The notes under the pieces were generated by a model. That model did not search any database, was not told the origin of the DNA, and worked only from the letters and a program-made list of their open reading frames with translations. The position numbers and the translations under genes were made by a program. From Pauljensenia sp902373545 (GTDB lineage Bacteria > Actinomycetota > Actinomycetes > Actinomycetales > Actinomycetaceae): DNA of 64,000 bases. The DNA lies in the NCBI RefSeq assembly GCF_041432775.1, contig NZ_JAPWAG010000012.1, positions 1-64,000 of the forward strand. The letters run 5' to 3'. Each line of letters begins with the position of its first letter. Position 1 is the first letter of the stretch. Of the stretch, positions 47,805 through 56,130 are shown one piece after another.

Positions 47805-47821
47805 TGAGGTGTGGTGGCGGC

Positions 47822-48316
47822 TCAGTGCTCGCCTTCGTGCTCCTTGAGGCGCTCGTAGGAGCGGCGAATCTCGGCCTCCGCTTCTTCGCGGCCGACCCAG
47901 TGCGCGCCCTCGACGCTCTTGCCGGGCTCGAGGTCCTTGTAGACCTCGAAGAAGTGCTGGATTTCGAGGCGGTGGAACTCGGAGACGTCGTCGATCTCGG
48001 TGCGCCACGACGCGCGCTGATCGGATGCGGGAACGCATAGGACCTTGTCGTCGCCGCCCTTTTCATCGCGCATGCGGAACATGCCGAGCGCGCGGCAGCG
48101 GATCACGCAGCCGGGGAAGGTGGGTTCTTCGAGGAGCACCAGCGCGTCCAGGGGGTCGCCGTCTTCGCCCAGGGTGTCGTCAATGAACCCATAGTCGTCC
48201 GGGTAGCGGGTTGAGGTGAAGAGCATTCGATCCAGGCGGATGCGTCCCGTCTCGTGATCGATCTCGTACTTGTTTCGATTTCCCTTGGGAATCTCGATGG
48301 TGACATCAAACTCCAT
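47822..48316 (-). CDS. ppa: Inorganic pyrophosphatase (family I)
   Basis: 164 aa. The ATG at 48316 (MEFDVTIEIPKG) is chosen because GGAAGG lies 7 nt upstream; a TTG two codons earlier is open. It hydrolyses PPi to two Pi. The family I signature and metal sites are intact: KYEIDHETGRIRLDR, YPDDYGFI, and the EDGDPLDALVL Asp cluster. Length fits the actinobacterial hexameric enzyme. It diverges from the PBP4 gene. Confidence 0.96.
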   Translation of the reverse strand: MEFDVTIEIPKGNRNKYEIDHETGRIRLDRMLFTSTRYPDDYGFIDDTLGEDGDPLDALVLLEEPTFPGCVIRCRALGMFRMRDEKGGDDKVLCVPASDQRASWRTEIDDVSEFHRLEIQHFFEVYKDLEPGKSVEGAHWVGREEAEAEIRRSYERLKEHEGEH

Positions 48317-48419
48317 GTTCAAGCCTTCCGTGAATCAGCCCCAAAGTTCGGGGTCCGGTTGGTTGTGTGGGTGCTTGGACGGGTACTGTAGCTACCTAGG
48401 TAACCACGAAGGGATATCC

Positions 48420-49775
48420 ATGCATCGCACGTCTATGGGGCCAATTGTAAGCGCTACCGCTGCACTTGTGGCGGCTGTCGCCTTTTTGAGCGCTGGTTGC
48501 GCTCCGGCGGGTCCCTCTCCTTCTGCAGCTCCGACCGCCGCTCCGGTGGAGGCTGCGACTGCTTCTGTGCCCGCCCAGGCGGCTGGCAATCCGGTGACTG
48601 AGGCGCAGGTGGAGCAGCTGTGGCGCCCTGTTGCGGGTGGGGCGGCCACTGGTGAGTACACCGCGTGGGGTGTTGTCGTGGATGCTCAGACGGGCGAGAT
48701 TCTGCTCGATGAGGACGCGGCGATTGGCCATACGCCTGCATCTACCACGAAGACGCTGGCTGCTTTTTCGGCGCTGACGCATTTGGATCCCACGGACACG
48801 CTCGAGACGAGCGCGCAGCTGAGCGGCGACGAGCGCACCCTGTACCTCGACTCGGAGGGTGATCTGCTTCTCGGCGCGGGCGCGTCCGACGAGACTGATG
48901 TGTCGGGTCGGGCTGGTCTGGGGACCCTCGCGGCGAACACGGCGAGCGCCCTTGCCGACCGTGGTATTACATCTGTCACGTTGAACTGGCGTGGGACTCT
49001 CTTCGAGGGGGCCACGCACCTGCCGTCGTGGGACGCGCAGGAGGTCGGCGGCTACGAGGGGCACGTTGGCCCGATGGCGATTGATGCCGGGCGTACCTCT
49101 CCGGGCGCGTTCGACTTCCACGCGGATGCCCCCGGTTATGTCGCCCAGGTTTTCGCTCAGGCCCTGACCTCCGCGGGCGTCGCCGTGACGATGGGCCAGG
49201 CTGGTGAACCTCCGGCGGGTGCGCAGACAGTGGCGTCGGTGTCTTCGGCGACGATGGGCGATCAGCTGCGTTGGATGCTGGCACACTCCGATAACACGCT
49301 CGCGGATCAGTATTGTCGTCTCGCGGCGGGTGCTGCGGGGCAGCCCACGACCTACGCGGGTGCGATCGCCACGATCAAGGCTGACCTGCTCCAGGCGGGT
49401 ATCCCCACGAGCGGCATGATCCTCGAGGACTGCTCGGGTCTGTCCACCAACGACAAGCTCAGTGCCAACACGCTGGTTGGCGTCCTGAAGGCGTCGTATG
49501 CGGCGCGGGGTAACCAGGCGGAACTGATTCGTCTCCTGCCGTGGGCGGGACTGGTGGGCACGCTTTCGCAGCGTATGCTCGATGAGCCGGCGGTCGGCAA
49601 TGTTCAGGCCAAAACGGGTGCGCTTCAGGGTGTGACGGCGCTGTCGGGCTCGGTGAAGACGAAGAGCGGCCGGGTACTCCTGGTGGTCGTGGGGCATGAC
49701 CTGGTTGAGGGCGGTGCGCTGCCCACACGCTGGCGCCTGGACAGCTTCGAGGAAGGGCTCGCCGAGCTAGACTAA
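48420..49775 (+). CDS. dacB: D-alanyl-D-alanine carboxypeptidase/endopeptidase, PBP4 type (S13)
   Basis: 451 aa from the ATG at 48420 (GAAGGG upstream). The signal peptide ends LSAGC (Cys27), a lipobox, so it is probably a lipoprotein. After a Pro/Ala linker comes the penicillin-binding fold with its three motifs: SxxK as STTK (108-111), SxN as SDN in LAHSDNTLADQY, and KTG in AKTGALQGV. It trims or cuts peptidoglycan stem peptides. It opens the conserved actinobacterial run to tilS, hpt and ftsH. Confidence 0.92.
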   Translation: MHRTSMGPIVSATAALVAAVAFLSAGCAPAGPSPSAAPTAAPVEAATASVPAQAAGNPVTEAQVEQLWRPVAGGAATGEYTAWGVVVDAQTGEILLDEDAAIGHTPASTTKTLAAFSALTHLDPTDTLETSAQLSGDERTLYLDSEGDLLLGAGASDETDVSGRAGLGTLAANTASALADRGITSVTLNWRGTLFEGATHLPSWDAQEVGGYEGHVGPMAIDAGRTSPGAFDFHADAPGYVAQVFAQALTSAGVAVTMGQAGEPPAGAQTVASVSSATMGDQLRWMLAHSDNTLADQYCRLAAGAAGQPTTYAGAIATIKADLLQAGIPTSGMILEDCSGLSTNDKLSANTLVGVLKASYAARGNQAELIRLLPWAGLVGTLSQRMLDEPAVGNVQAKTGALQGVTALSGSVKTKSGRVLLVVVGHDLVEGGALPTRWRLDSFEEGLAELD

Positions 49776-49779
49776 GTGC

Positions 49780-50622
49780 ATGGATATGCCGTTTGGTCCG
49801 CGCGACGTCGCGGGAGTTCTCGCTTCGATGTCCTACGCTGGCCCCTCGGCCTCGCGTGTGGGAGCCTCCGCTGTGGTGGCGCGCCTGCGCCGTTCGGCGG
49901 TGTGGTCGGAGCGCTGGCTTGCTGAGCTGTCCACCCTGCCCGAGGCCTCGGCGACCGTGGCAGCCTCGCGCACGCTTGTCGTTGATCGTCGTGGGTTGAT
50001 TCGCCGGGTTGGGGCGATCCTGGATCGTTTTGAGGACACGCGCACGCCGCTGGTGCTCGCGGCCGAGGCCGTGGTGCTGCGGGCGCTGGCCAAGAGTGCG
50101 ACCGGCATCTGGGATGTCGCCTCCGGGTGCAGCGTGCTGGTGGCGCCCAACGTGCTGGCGGATGCGCAGCGCTACGCGCTGGATCAGACGGATTGGTGTC
50201 GCTGGGTGTCCCTGTGCACGAGCCTGCGAGGCGTGCATTTGACGCACGCGCCTCATCTGGTGCCCTATATCGCTGATCTGGTGCGAGCTCTGCCTGAGCG
50301 TAGCGACGAGCTGGTGCGCATCGTGTTGCTGCTGGATGCGCTGCCCACCGCCGAGATGGAGGTTTTGACTCCGCGTGACCTGCCCTCGATTCACTGGCTA
50401 CGCACGCACCGTGCGCAGGCGGGTGGCGTTGGTCTGGTGCGCGCCTGTGCGGCGGCGGGTATGCCGCTGTCCGGGGTTGAGTTGATGCAGGCTCAGACGG
50501 AGGGTTTTGCGCGCACAGTTGTGCGCGAGGGTGCGATCGCGACCCTGCTGTCCGGCGTCGAGGCTTTGCCTACGGCTCGTGAGTACGCCGAGCCGGCGGC
50601 GTGGCTGGCGCGTGTGCGCTGA
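49780..50622 (+). CDS. DUF2342-type protein, apparently without its zinc site
   Basis: 280 aa, 4 bp after dacB; no ribosome site, so coupled translation is likely. The place between dacB and tilS is held by DUF2342 'zinc-dependent metalloprotease' proteins in many actinobacteria, and the central block fits that family (CSVLVAPNVLAD... WCRWVSLCTSLRGVHLTHAPHL). There the family has a WVxxHExxH zinc motif; here that site reads CTSLR, so both His and Glu are gone. The protein is also shorter than the usual 350 or so residues. I read it as a pseudoenzyme or a gene on its way out. The family assignment rests on position and partial motif match. Confidence 0.65.
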   Translation: MDMPFGPRDVAGVLASMSYAGPSASRVGASAVVARLRRSAVWSERWLAELSTLPEASATVAASRTLVVDRRGLIRRVGAILDRFEDTRTPLVLAAEAVVLRALAKSATGIWDVASGCSVLVAPNVLADAQRYALDQTDWCRWVSLCTSLRGVHLTHAPHLVPYIADLVRALPERSDELVRIVLLLDALPTAEMEVLTPRDLPSIHWLRTHRAQAGGVGLVRACAAAGMPLSGVELMQAQTEGFARTVVREGAIATLLSGVEALPTAREYAEPAAWLARVR

Positions 50623-50641
50623 CGCCTCCCGCCTCGTGGGC

Positions 50642-51796
50642 GTGAATCCGCGGGGTAGTGTGCGGGCGTGTTCGCTCGCGGTGCGCGCCTGTCTGCGTTC
50701 GTTCATCGACGAGGCCGGGGTGCCTTCCGCGTTCGTCGTGGGCTTGTCGGGTGGTGCGGATTCGCTGGCGCTGGCCCTGACCGCGATTGATGTGGCGTCG
50801 CGCGCGGGTGTCGATGTGGTGACGGTGACGGTCGATCATGGCCTGCGGGCCGGTAGTGCGCAGGAGGCTCGCCGCGTCGCGGATCTGGCCGGCCGCCTGG
50901 GTGCGCGCGCGCTGACCGTCGCGGTGAGCGTCGATGGACCGGGAGGTCCCGAGGCCTCGGCCCGCGAGGCGCGTATTGCCGCCCTGCGTGAGGTGGCCCT
51001 GCGCGAGGGTGGGCCCGTGTTGCTGGGGCACACGATGGAGGACCAAGCTGAGACGGTGCTGCTGCGCTTGGCGCGCGGCTCGGGCCCCTCGTCGTTGCGC
51101 GCGATTGCGCCGATTCGACGCGACGAGGATGGGGTGACGTGGCTGCGCCCCCTGCTGGGCCTGCGCCGTGCCGATACGGCGGGCGCGTGCGAGCAGGTGG
51201 GGCTGACCCCCGTCGAGGACCCTACGAACGCGATCGACGGGCCGTGGCGCGCCGCGGACGGTAGTGCCCTGCGGCGCAGCGCTGTTCGTTACGGTGCGAT
51301 CCCCGCGCTGGCCGATGCCCTCGGGATGGATCCTGTGCCCGCCTTGGCCCGTACGGCCGCCCTGTGCGCCGCCGACGATGATGCCCTGAATGGCTGGGCG
51401 CGCGCCCTCGTCGCAGGTGCACGCGAACGGGCCGTGAGCGGGGCCGACGCTGCTGCGCGCGCGGCGGACGGGTCCGACGGGATGGCTCGCGGGACGTTGC
51501 GCGACCGTGCTCAGGATGTCGCGGGCGAGGCGGGAGCTGAGGCGGGGGAGTGGGCCTCGTCCCTGGCGGTGGCCGACGTGGTCGGCGCTCCCCGAGCCGT
51601 GCGCACCCGAGCGCTGCGCGAGGCGGCACGCCGCGGGGGAATCCGGGCGCTGGCGGGAGCACACGTGGACGCCCTCGATGACCTGGTTGTTGCCTGGCGC
51701 GGCCAAGGGCCGATTCCCCTGCCCGGGGGTGCCGCGAAGCGTGTCGGTCGCGGTGCCCGAGCCCTCATCGTCTTCGCGCCGCACGAACCCGCCTGA
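50642..51796 (+). CDS. tilS: tRNA(Ile)-lysidine synthase
   Basis: About 384 aa; the start is unsure (GTG at 50636, 50642, 50660 or 50681, none with a strong site; 50642 is listed). It turns C34 of the CAU-anticodon tRNA-Ile into lysidine with ATP and lysine. The PP-loop SGGADS is in VVGLSGGADSLALAL; VDHGLR and LGHTMEDQAETVLLRLARGSG are further family marks. The C-terminal region has an Ala/Asp/Gly-rich insert (around 51430-51550) that is longer than usual. It lies between DUF2342 and hpt, as in most actinobacteria. Confidence 0.92.
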   Translation: MNPRGSVRACSLAVRACLRSFIDEAGVPSAFVVGLSGGADSLALALTAIDVASRAGVDVVTVTVDHGLRAGSAQEARRVADLAGRLGARALTVAVSVDGPGGPEASAREARIAALREVALREGGPVLLGHTMEDQAETVLLRLARGSGPSSLRAIAPIRRDEDGVTWLRPLLGLRRADTAGACEQVGLTPVEDPTNAIDGPWRAADGSALRRSAVRYGAIPALADALGMDPVPALARTAALCAADDDALNGWARALVAGARERAVSGADAAARAADGSDGMARGTLRDRAQDVAGEAGAEAGEWASSLAVADVVGAPRAVRTRALREAARRGGIRALAGAHVDALDDLVVAWRGQGPIPLPGGAAKRVGRGARALIVFAPHEPA

Positions 51797-52100
51797 CCCC
51801 GCTTACTTGCCGCCGTACCCCGTCAGCCCGGCCCGCAGCCCCCGCCCCGCACCCGCGACGCTCGTCCCGCTGCCAGCTACGGCCTCGTGACGACGCGCAT
51901 CCCGCGAGAATGCTTGTCGGCTGAGGCCAGGGGCTCGCGCGGCGGGATTGTGGCCCCTTCGGCGGCGCGAGAGGGCGTCGCGCCGGACAGCGTCGTTGCG
52001 CTCACAGTGAGAATAGATGCCTTCTACGCACAAACACGCCGTTTTATGGCACGCTTATAGTGCAACCGCTCGCGGAGCACCGATACGAAAAGAGGACACG
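51797..52100. other. Intergenic region before hpt
   Basis: 304 bp. No gene. A -10-like TATAGT at 52056-52061 lies 40 bp before the hpt start, but no good -35 is seen at the right distance. Confidence 0.4.
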
Positions 52101-52655
52101 GTGGACGCCACCGACATGGGTAATGATCTGAAGGAAATCCTCGTGACCGCCGAGGACATGGACCGTAGGCTCGGCGAGATGGCCGAGGCGATCGACCGCG
52201 ATTACGCCGGCCAGGAACTGCTCATCGTCGGCGTCCTGCGCGGTGCCGTCATGGTCATGGCAGACCTGTCCCGCAAGCTGCACACGCCCCTCGAAATGGA
52301 CTGGATGGCCGTCTCCTCCTACGGGTCGGGCACCAAGAGCTCGGGCGTCGTGCGTATCCTCAAGGACCTCGATCAGGACGTCGCCGGACGCCACGTTCTG
52401 ATCGTCGAGGACATCATCGACTCCGGCCTGACCCTGTCCTGGCTTCAGGCGAACCTGATCGGGCGAGGCGCGGCCTCCGTCAACATCGCGACCGCGCTGC
52501 GCAAGCCCGCAGCGGCGAAGGTGGGCATCGACGTGGCCTACGTCGGTTTCGACATTCCCGACGAGTTCGTCGTCGGCTACGGCCTGGATTACGCGGAAAA
52601 GTATCGTAACCTGCCCTTCGTGGGAACGTTGCAGCCGCACGTTTACTCCAACTGA
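52101..52655 (+). CDS. hpt: Hypoxanthine-guanine phosphoribosyltransferase
   Basis: 184 aa from the GTG at 52101 (AGAGGA upstream); this gives the usual length and drops an unlikely leader. It salvages hypoxanthine and guanine with PRPP. The PRPP loop VLIVEDIIDSGLTLSWL is intact, as are VGVLRGAVMVMADLSR and the C-terminal FVVGYGLDYAEKYRNLPF. It is 27 bp ahead of ftsH. Confidence 0.95.
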   Translation: MDATDMGNDLKEILVTAEDMDRRLGEMAEAIDRDYAGQELLIVGVLRGAVMVMADLSRKLHTPLEMDWMAVSSYGSGTKSSGVVRILKDLDQDVAGRHVLIVEDIIDSGLTLSWLQANLIGRGAASVNIATALRKPAAAKVGIDVAYVGFDIPDEFVVGYGLDYAEKYRNLPFVGTLQPHVYSN

Positions 52656-52682
52656 GACTATTTGAACCTGTAAGGGACTCAC

Positions 52683-54704
52683 GTGAACGACAAGACGAAG
52701 ACTAAGCGCCCGAGCTGGGGCTGGGTGACGATCCCCCTCGTCATCCTGCTCGTTGGCGGATGGTTCCTCTGGCAAGCGTTCCAGCCTCGTTCGATTACGA
52801 CGTCCGAGGGTATGGCGCTCATCTCGGGGACCACGGTCGAGAAGGTTGTCCTCAACGAGGGCACCCAGCAGGTGAACCTGACGCTGACCGAGGATTACAC
52901 GCACCAGAGCACCGGAGCGGGCGACCCCACGGCGAACCTGGGTAAGGACGTCTACTTCACGTACTCCTACGTTCAGACGAAGGATATTCTGGACACGGTC
53001 GCCGAGCAGGCTCCCGCCAAGGGCTGGAACGCGGTGCGTCCCCAGTCCAGCGCGCTGGGCGCGATGTTCCAGCTGATCGTTCCGCTGCTGGTCCTCATGG
53101 GCGCGTTCTACTTCATCATGCGGTCCATGTCGGGCTCGCGCATGATGGGCGGCTTCACGGCCTCGCGCGCCAAGGAGTTCAACCAGGAGCGCCCGGACGT
53201 GACCTTCGCGGACGTCGCCGGTGAGGACGAGGCCGTGGAGGAGCTCGAGGAGATCCGCGAGTTCCTGGCGTCCCCCGATAAGTTCCACAAGGTGGGCGCG
53301 CGTATCCCGCGTGGTGTCCTGCTCTACGGTCCTCCCGGAACGGGTAAGACCCTGCTGGCCAAGGCCGTCGCCGGCGAGGCCAAGGCCCCCTTCTTCTCGA
53401 TCTCCGGCTCGGAGTTCATGGAGCTGTACGTCGGCGTGGGTGCCTCCCGCGTGCGTGAGCTCTTCGAGCGCGCGAAGAAGAACGCGCCGGCCATCATCTT
53501 CGTCGACGAGATCGACGCCGTGGGTCGCCACCGCGGCAGCGGCATTGGCGGCGGCAACGACGAGCGCGAGCAGACCCTGAACCAGCTCCTCGTCGAGATG
53601 GACGGCTTCGACGAGCGCGCCAACATCATCCTGATCGCGGCGACCAACCGCCCCGACATCCTCGACCCGGCGCTGCTGCGCCCGGGCCGCTTCGACCGCC
53701 AGATCGCCGTCGAGGCCCCGGACCTGAAGGGCCGCGAGGCCATCCTGAAGGTGCACGCGCAGGGCAAGCCCCTCACGCAGCAGGTGGACCTGCGTCAGAT
53801 CGCCAAGCGCACACCCGGCTTCACGGGCGCGGACCTGGCGAACGTCCTCAACGAGGCCGCGCTGCTCACCGCGCGCTCCAACATGCAGTTCATCGACGAG
53901 CGCGCCATCGACGAGGCCATCGACCGCGTCATCGCGGGCCCCCAGAAGCGCACCCGCGTCATGAACGACCACGACAAGGCCGTGACCGCCTACCACGAGG
54001 CCGGCCACGCCCTGGCCGCCGCCGCACTGAACTACACGGACCCGGTCACGAAGGTGACGATCCTGCCGCGCGGCCGCGCCCTGGGCTACACGATGGTCAT
54101 GCCCACCGAGGACCGCTTCAACAAGACCCGCAACCAGCTCCTCGACGACCTGGTGTACGGCATGGGCGGGCGCGTCGCCGAAGAGATCGTGTTCCGCGAT
54201 CCCTCCACCGGCCCCGCCAACGACATCCAGCAGGCCACGAAGACGGCCCGCGCGATGGTCACCGACTACGGCATGAGCGACCGCATCGGCATGGTCAAGC
54301 TCGGCGACGCCGACACCGAGGCTTTCGGCCATGGAAGCGGCGAGGGCCCGCGCGCCTTCTCCGACGAGACGGCCGCGATCATCGACGAGGAGGTCCGCCG
54401 CCTCCTGGACAACGCGATGCGCGAGGCCTGGACGATCCTCACGAACAACCGCGGCGTCCTCGACACGCTGGCCTCCCGACTCCTGGAGGAGGAAACCCTC
54501 GACGAGGCGCAGCTGGCGGAGATCTTCAAGGACGTCGTCAAGGCGCCCGAGCGCCCCGTGTGGAACTACCAGTCCGACGCGGCCGTCCCCGGCGCCCTCA
54601 TGGGCAACCCGGTCGGCGTGAACTCCGCCGAGTCCTCGGCGACCGACGCCGTTGCGGCCCGCGACCTGGACACACCGGCTAACGAGAACGAGGAGCAGGC
54701 GTGA
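52683..54704 (+). CDS. ftsH: Membrane AAA+ metalloprotease FtsH
   Basis: 673 aa from the GTG at 52683 (AAGGGA upstream). Two transmembrane helices (about residues 14-32 and 121-141) flank an outer domain. AAA ATPase: Walker A GPPGTGKT (216-223), IIFVDEIDAVG (Walker B), and the SRH with ATNRPDILDPALLRPGRFDR in parts. Zinc site HEAGH (438-442). It degrades misfolded and short-lived membrane proteins. The C-terminal 60 residues are disordered. The stop overlaps folE by 4 bp, tying the protease to the folate genes. Confidence 0.96.
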   Translation: MNDKTKTKRPSWGWVTIPLVILLVGGWFLWQAFQPRSITTSEGMALISGTTVEKVVLNEGTQQVNLTLTEDYTHQSTGAGDPTANLGKDVYFTYSYVQTKDILDTVAEQAPAKGWNAVRPQSSALGAMFQLIVPLLVLMGAFYFIMRSMSGSRMMGGFTASRAKEFNQERPDVTFADVAGEDEAVEELEEIREFLASPDKFHKVGARIPRGVLLYGPPGTGKTLLAKAVAGEAKAPFFSISGSEFMELYVGVGASRVRELFERAKKNAPAIIFVDEIDAVGRHRGSGIGGGNDEREQTLNQLLVEMDGFDERANIILIAATNRPDILDPALLRPGRFDRQIAVEAPDLKGREAILKVHAQGKPLTQQVDLRQIAKRTPGFTGADLANVLNEAALLTARSNMQFIDERAIDEAIDRVIAGPQKRTRVMNDHDKAVTAYHEAGHALAAAALNYTDPVTKVTILPRGRALGYTMVMPTEDRFNKTRNQLLDDLVYGMGGRVAEEIVFRDPSTGPANDIQQATKTARAMVTDYGMSDRIGMVKLGDADTEAFGHGSGEGPRAFSDETAAIIDEEVRRLLDNAMREAWTILTNNRGVLDTLASRLLEEETLDEAQLAEIFKDVVKAPERPVWNYQSDAAVPGALMGNPVGVNSAESSATDAVAARDLDTPANENEEQA

Positions 54705-55270
54705 CCTACGATGCCGCAGGCGTGGAGAAGGCCTCACGCGACCTTTTGGTCGCGATCGGTGAGGACCCGCAGCGCGAGGGCCTGATCGGCACCCCCGACC
54801 GCATGGCGCGCGCGTGGCGCGAGATGTGCTCCGGCCTGTTCGAGGACCCCCGCGAGCACCTACGCACGCAGTTCCACGCGGGCACCGACGAGCTGGTCCT
54901 GGTCCGCGACATCACCTTCCACTCGGTGTGCGAACACCACCTGCTGCCCTTCTACGGCCGCGCGCACGTGGGCTACATCCCGCGCGGCGGTGTCGTCACG
55001 GGCCTGTCGAAGCTCGCGCGCCTCGTCGAGGGCTACGCGCGGCGCCCCCAGGTGCAGGAGCGCCTGACCGCGCAGATCGCCGACGCCATCGACGAGGTCC
55101 TGGAGCCCCAGGGGGTCATCGTCGTTATCGAGGCCGAGCACATGTGCATGTCGATGCGCGGCATCTCCAAGCCGGGCTCGTCGACCGTGACCAGCGCGCT
55201 GCGAGGCATCATGAGCGACGGTGCGACCCGCGCCGAGATGATGGCCCTCGTCCTGTCGGGGAGCCGCTGA
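54701..55270 (+). CDS. folE: GTP cyclohydrolase I
   Basis: 189 aa, GTG start in a GTGA overlap with ftsH. It makes dihydroneopterin triphosphate, the first step of folate synthesis. Zinc and active-site motifs are intact: VCEHHLLPFYGRAHVGYIP in parts, MCMSMRGI, and QERLTAQIADAI. Full length for the family. It begins the folE-folP-folBK run. Confidence 0.96.
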   Translation: MTYDAAGVEKASRDLLVAIGEDPQREGLIGTPDRMARAWREMCSGLFEDPREHLRTQFHAGTDELVLVRDITFHSVCEHHLLPFYGRAHVGYIPRGGVVTGLSKLARLVEGYARRPQVQERLTAQIADAIDEVLEPQGVIVVIEAEHMCMSMRGISKPGSSTVTSALRGIMSDGATRAEMMALVLSGSR

Positions 55271-55271
55271 C

Positions 55272-56117
55272 ATGTCCGCCCTTCCCCTGCCCCCCGCCCC
55301 GGCCTCGTCCCCGGTTCCGTCTCCTCCGGCGCTGCCGGGCGGTCTGAGCCTGCCGACCGGGCGCGCGGCGATCATGGGCATCCTCAACGTCACGCCCGAC
55401 TCGTTTTCCGACGGGGGCCGCTACGTGGATCCCGCCGCTGCCCTCGAACATGCCCGTGCGATGGTGGAGGCCGGCGCTGACATTGTGGACGTGGGCGGGG
55501 AGTCGACGCGACCGAACTCGACGCGCATCAGTGCCGAGGAGGAGTGGGCGCGCATCGGCGCGATCGTGTCCGCGCTGGCGGGCGACGGCATCATCGTGTC
55601 CGTGGACACGCTGCACGCGTCGACGGCCCGCGCGGCGGCCGAAGCGGGAGCGGCGATTATCAACGACGTAAGCGGCGGGCGCTGGGATCCGCAGATGAAC
55701 GCGGCGGTGGCTGCCTCGGGATGCGCCTACGTCGTCCAGCACTACCGCGCGCTGCCCGGCATGCCGGGGGAGCACTTCGACTACGGCGAGGATCTTGTGG
55801 GCACGCTCATCGAGCGCGTGACCCACCAGGTCCGGGATGCTCTTGATACGGGTGTGACACCTGATAAAATTGTAATCGACCCGGGCCTCGGCTTTTCGCT
55901 CACGAACGACCAGTGCTGGCAGATCCTCGCCGAACTGCCGCGCCTGACCACCTGTGGGTACCCTGTACTCATCGGAGCGTCGCGTAAGCGTTTCGTCAAG
56001 GCCCTCGGAGGCGACGTCGACACCGACAGCGCAGCCATCGCCGCCCACGCCGTCACCAGCGGCGCGTGGGCTGTGCGGGTCCACGACGTAGCGGCCACCG
56101 CGGCCGCCATCGCCTGA
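55272..56117 (+). CDS. folP: Dihydropteroate synthase
   Basis: 281 aa. It starts 1 bp after the folE stop. It joins pterin pyrophosphate and pABA and is the target of sulfonamides. Motifs: GILNVTPDSFSDGG, VDVGGESTRPN, KIVIDPGLGF and GASRKRF. A Pro/Ala-rich leader of about 25 residues precedes the domain. Confidence 0.96.
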   Translation: MSALPLPPAPASSPVPSPPALPGGLSLPTGRAAIMGILNVTPDSFSDGGRYVDPAAALEHARAMVEAGADIVDVGGESTRPNSTRISAEEEWARIGAIVSALAGDGIIVSVDTLHASTARAAAEAGAAIINDVSGGRWDPQMNAAVAASGCAYVVQHYRALPGMPGEHFDYGEDLVGTLIERVTHQVRDALDTGVTPDKIVIDPGLGFSLTNDQCWQILAELPRLTTCGYPVLIGASRKRFVKALGGDVDTDSAAIAAHAVTSGAWAVRVHDVAATAAAIA

Positions 56118-56130
56118 AAGGAGAACGACG

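Noticed and set aside
52044..54737. An 897-residue frame opposite hpt and ftsH
   Set aside because: Antisense shadow of well-supported genes; no ribosome site or domain.
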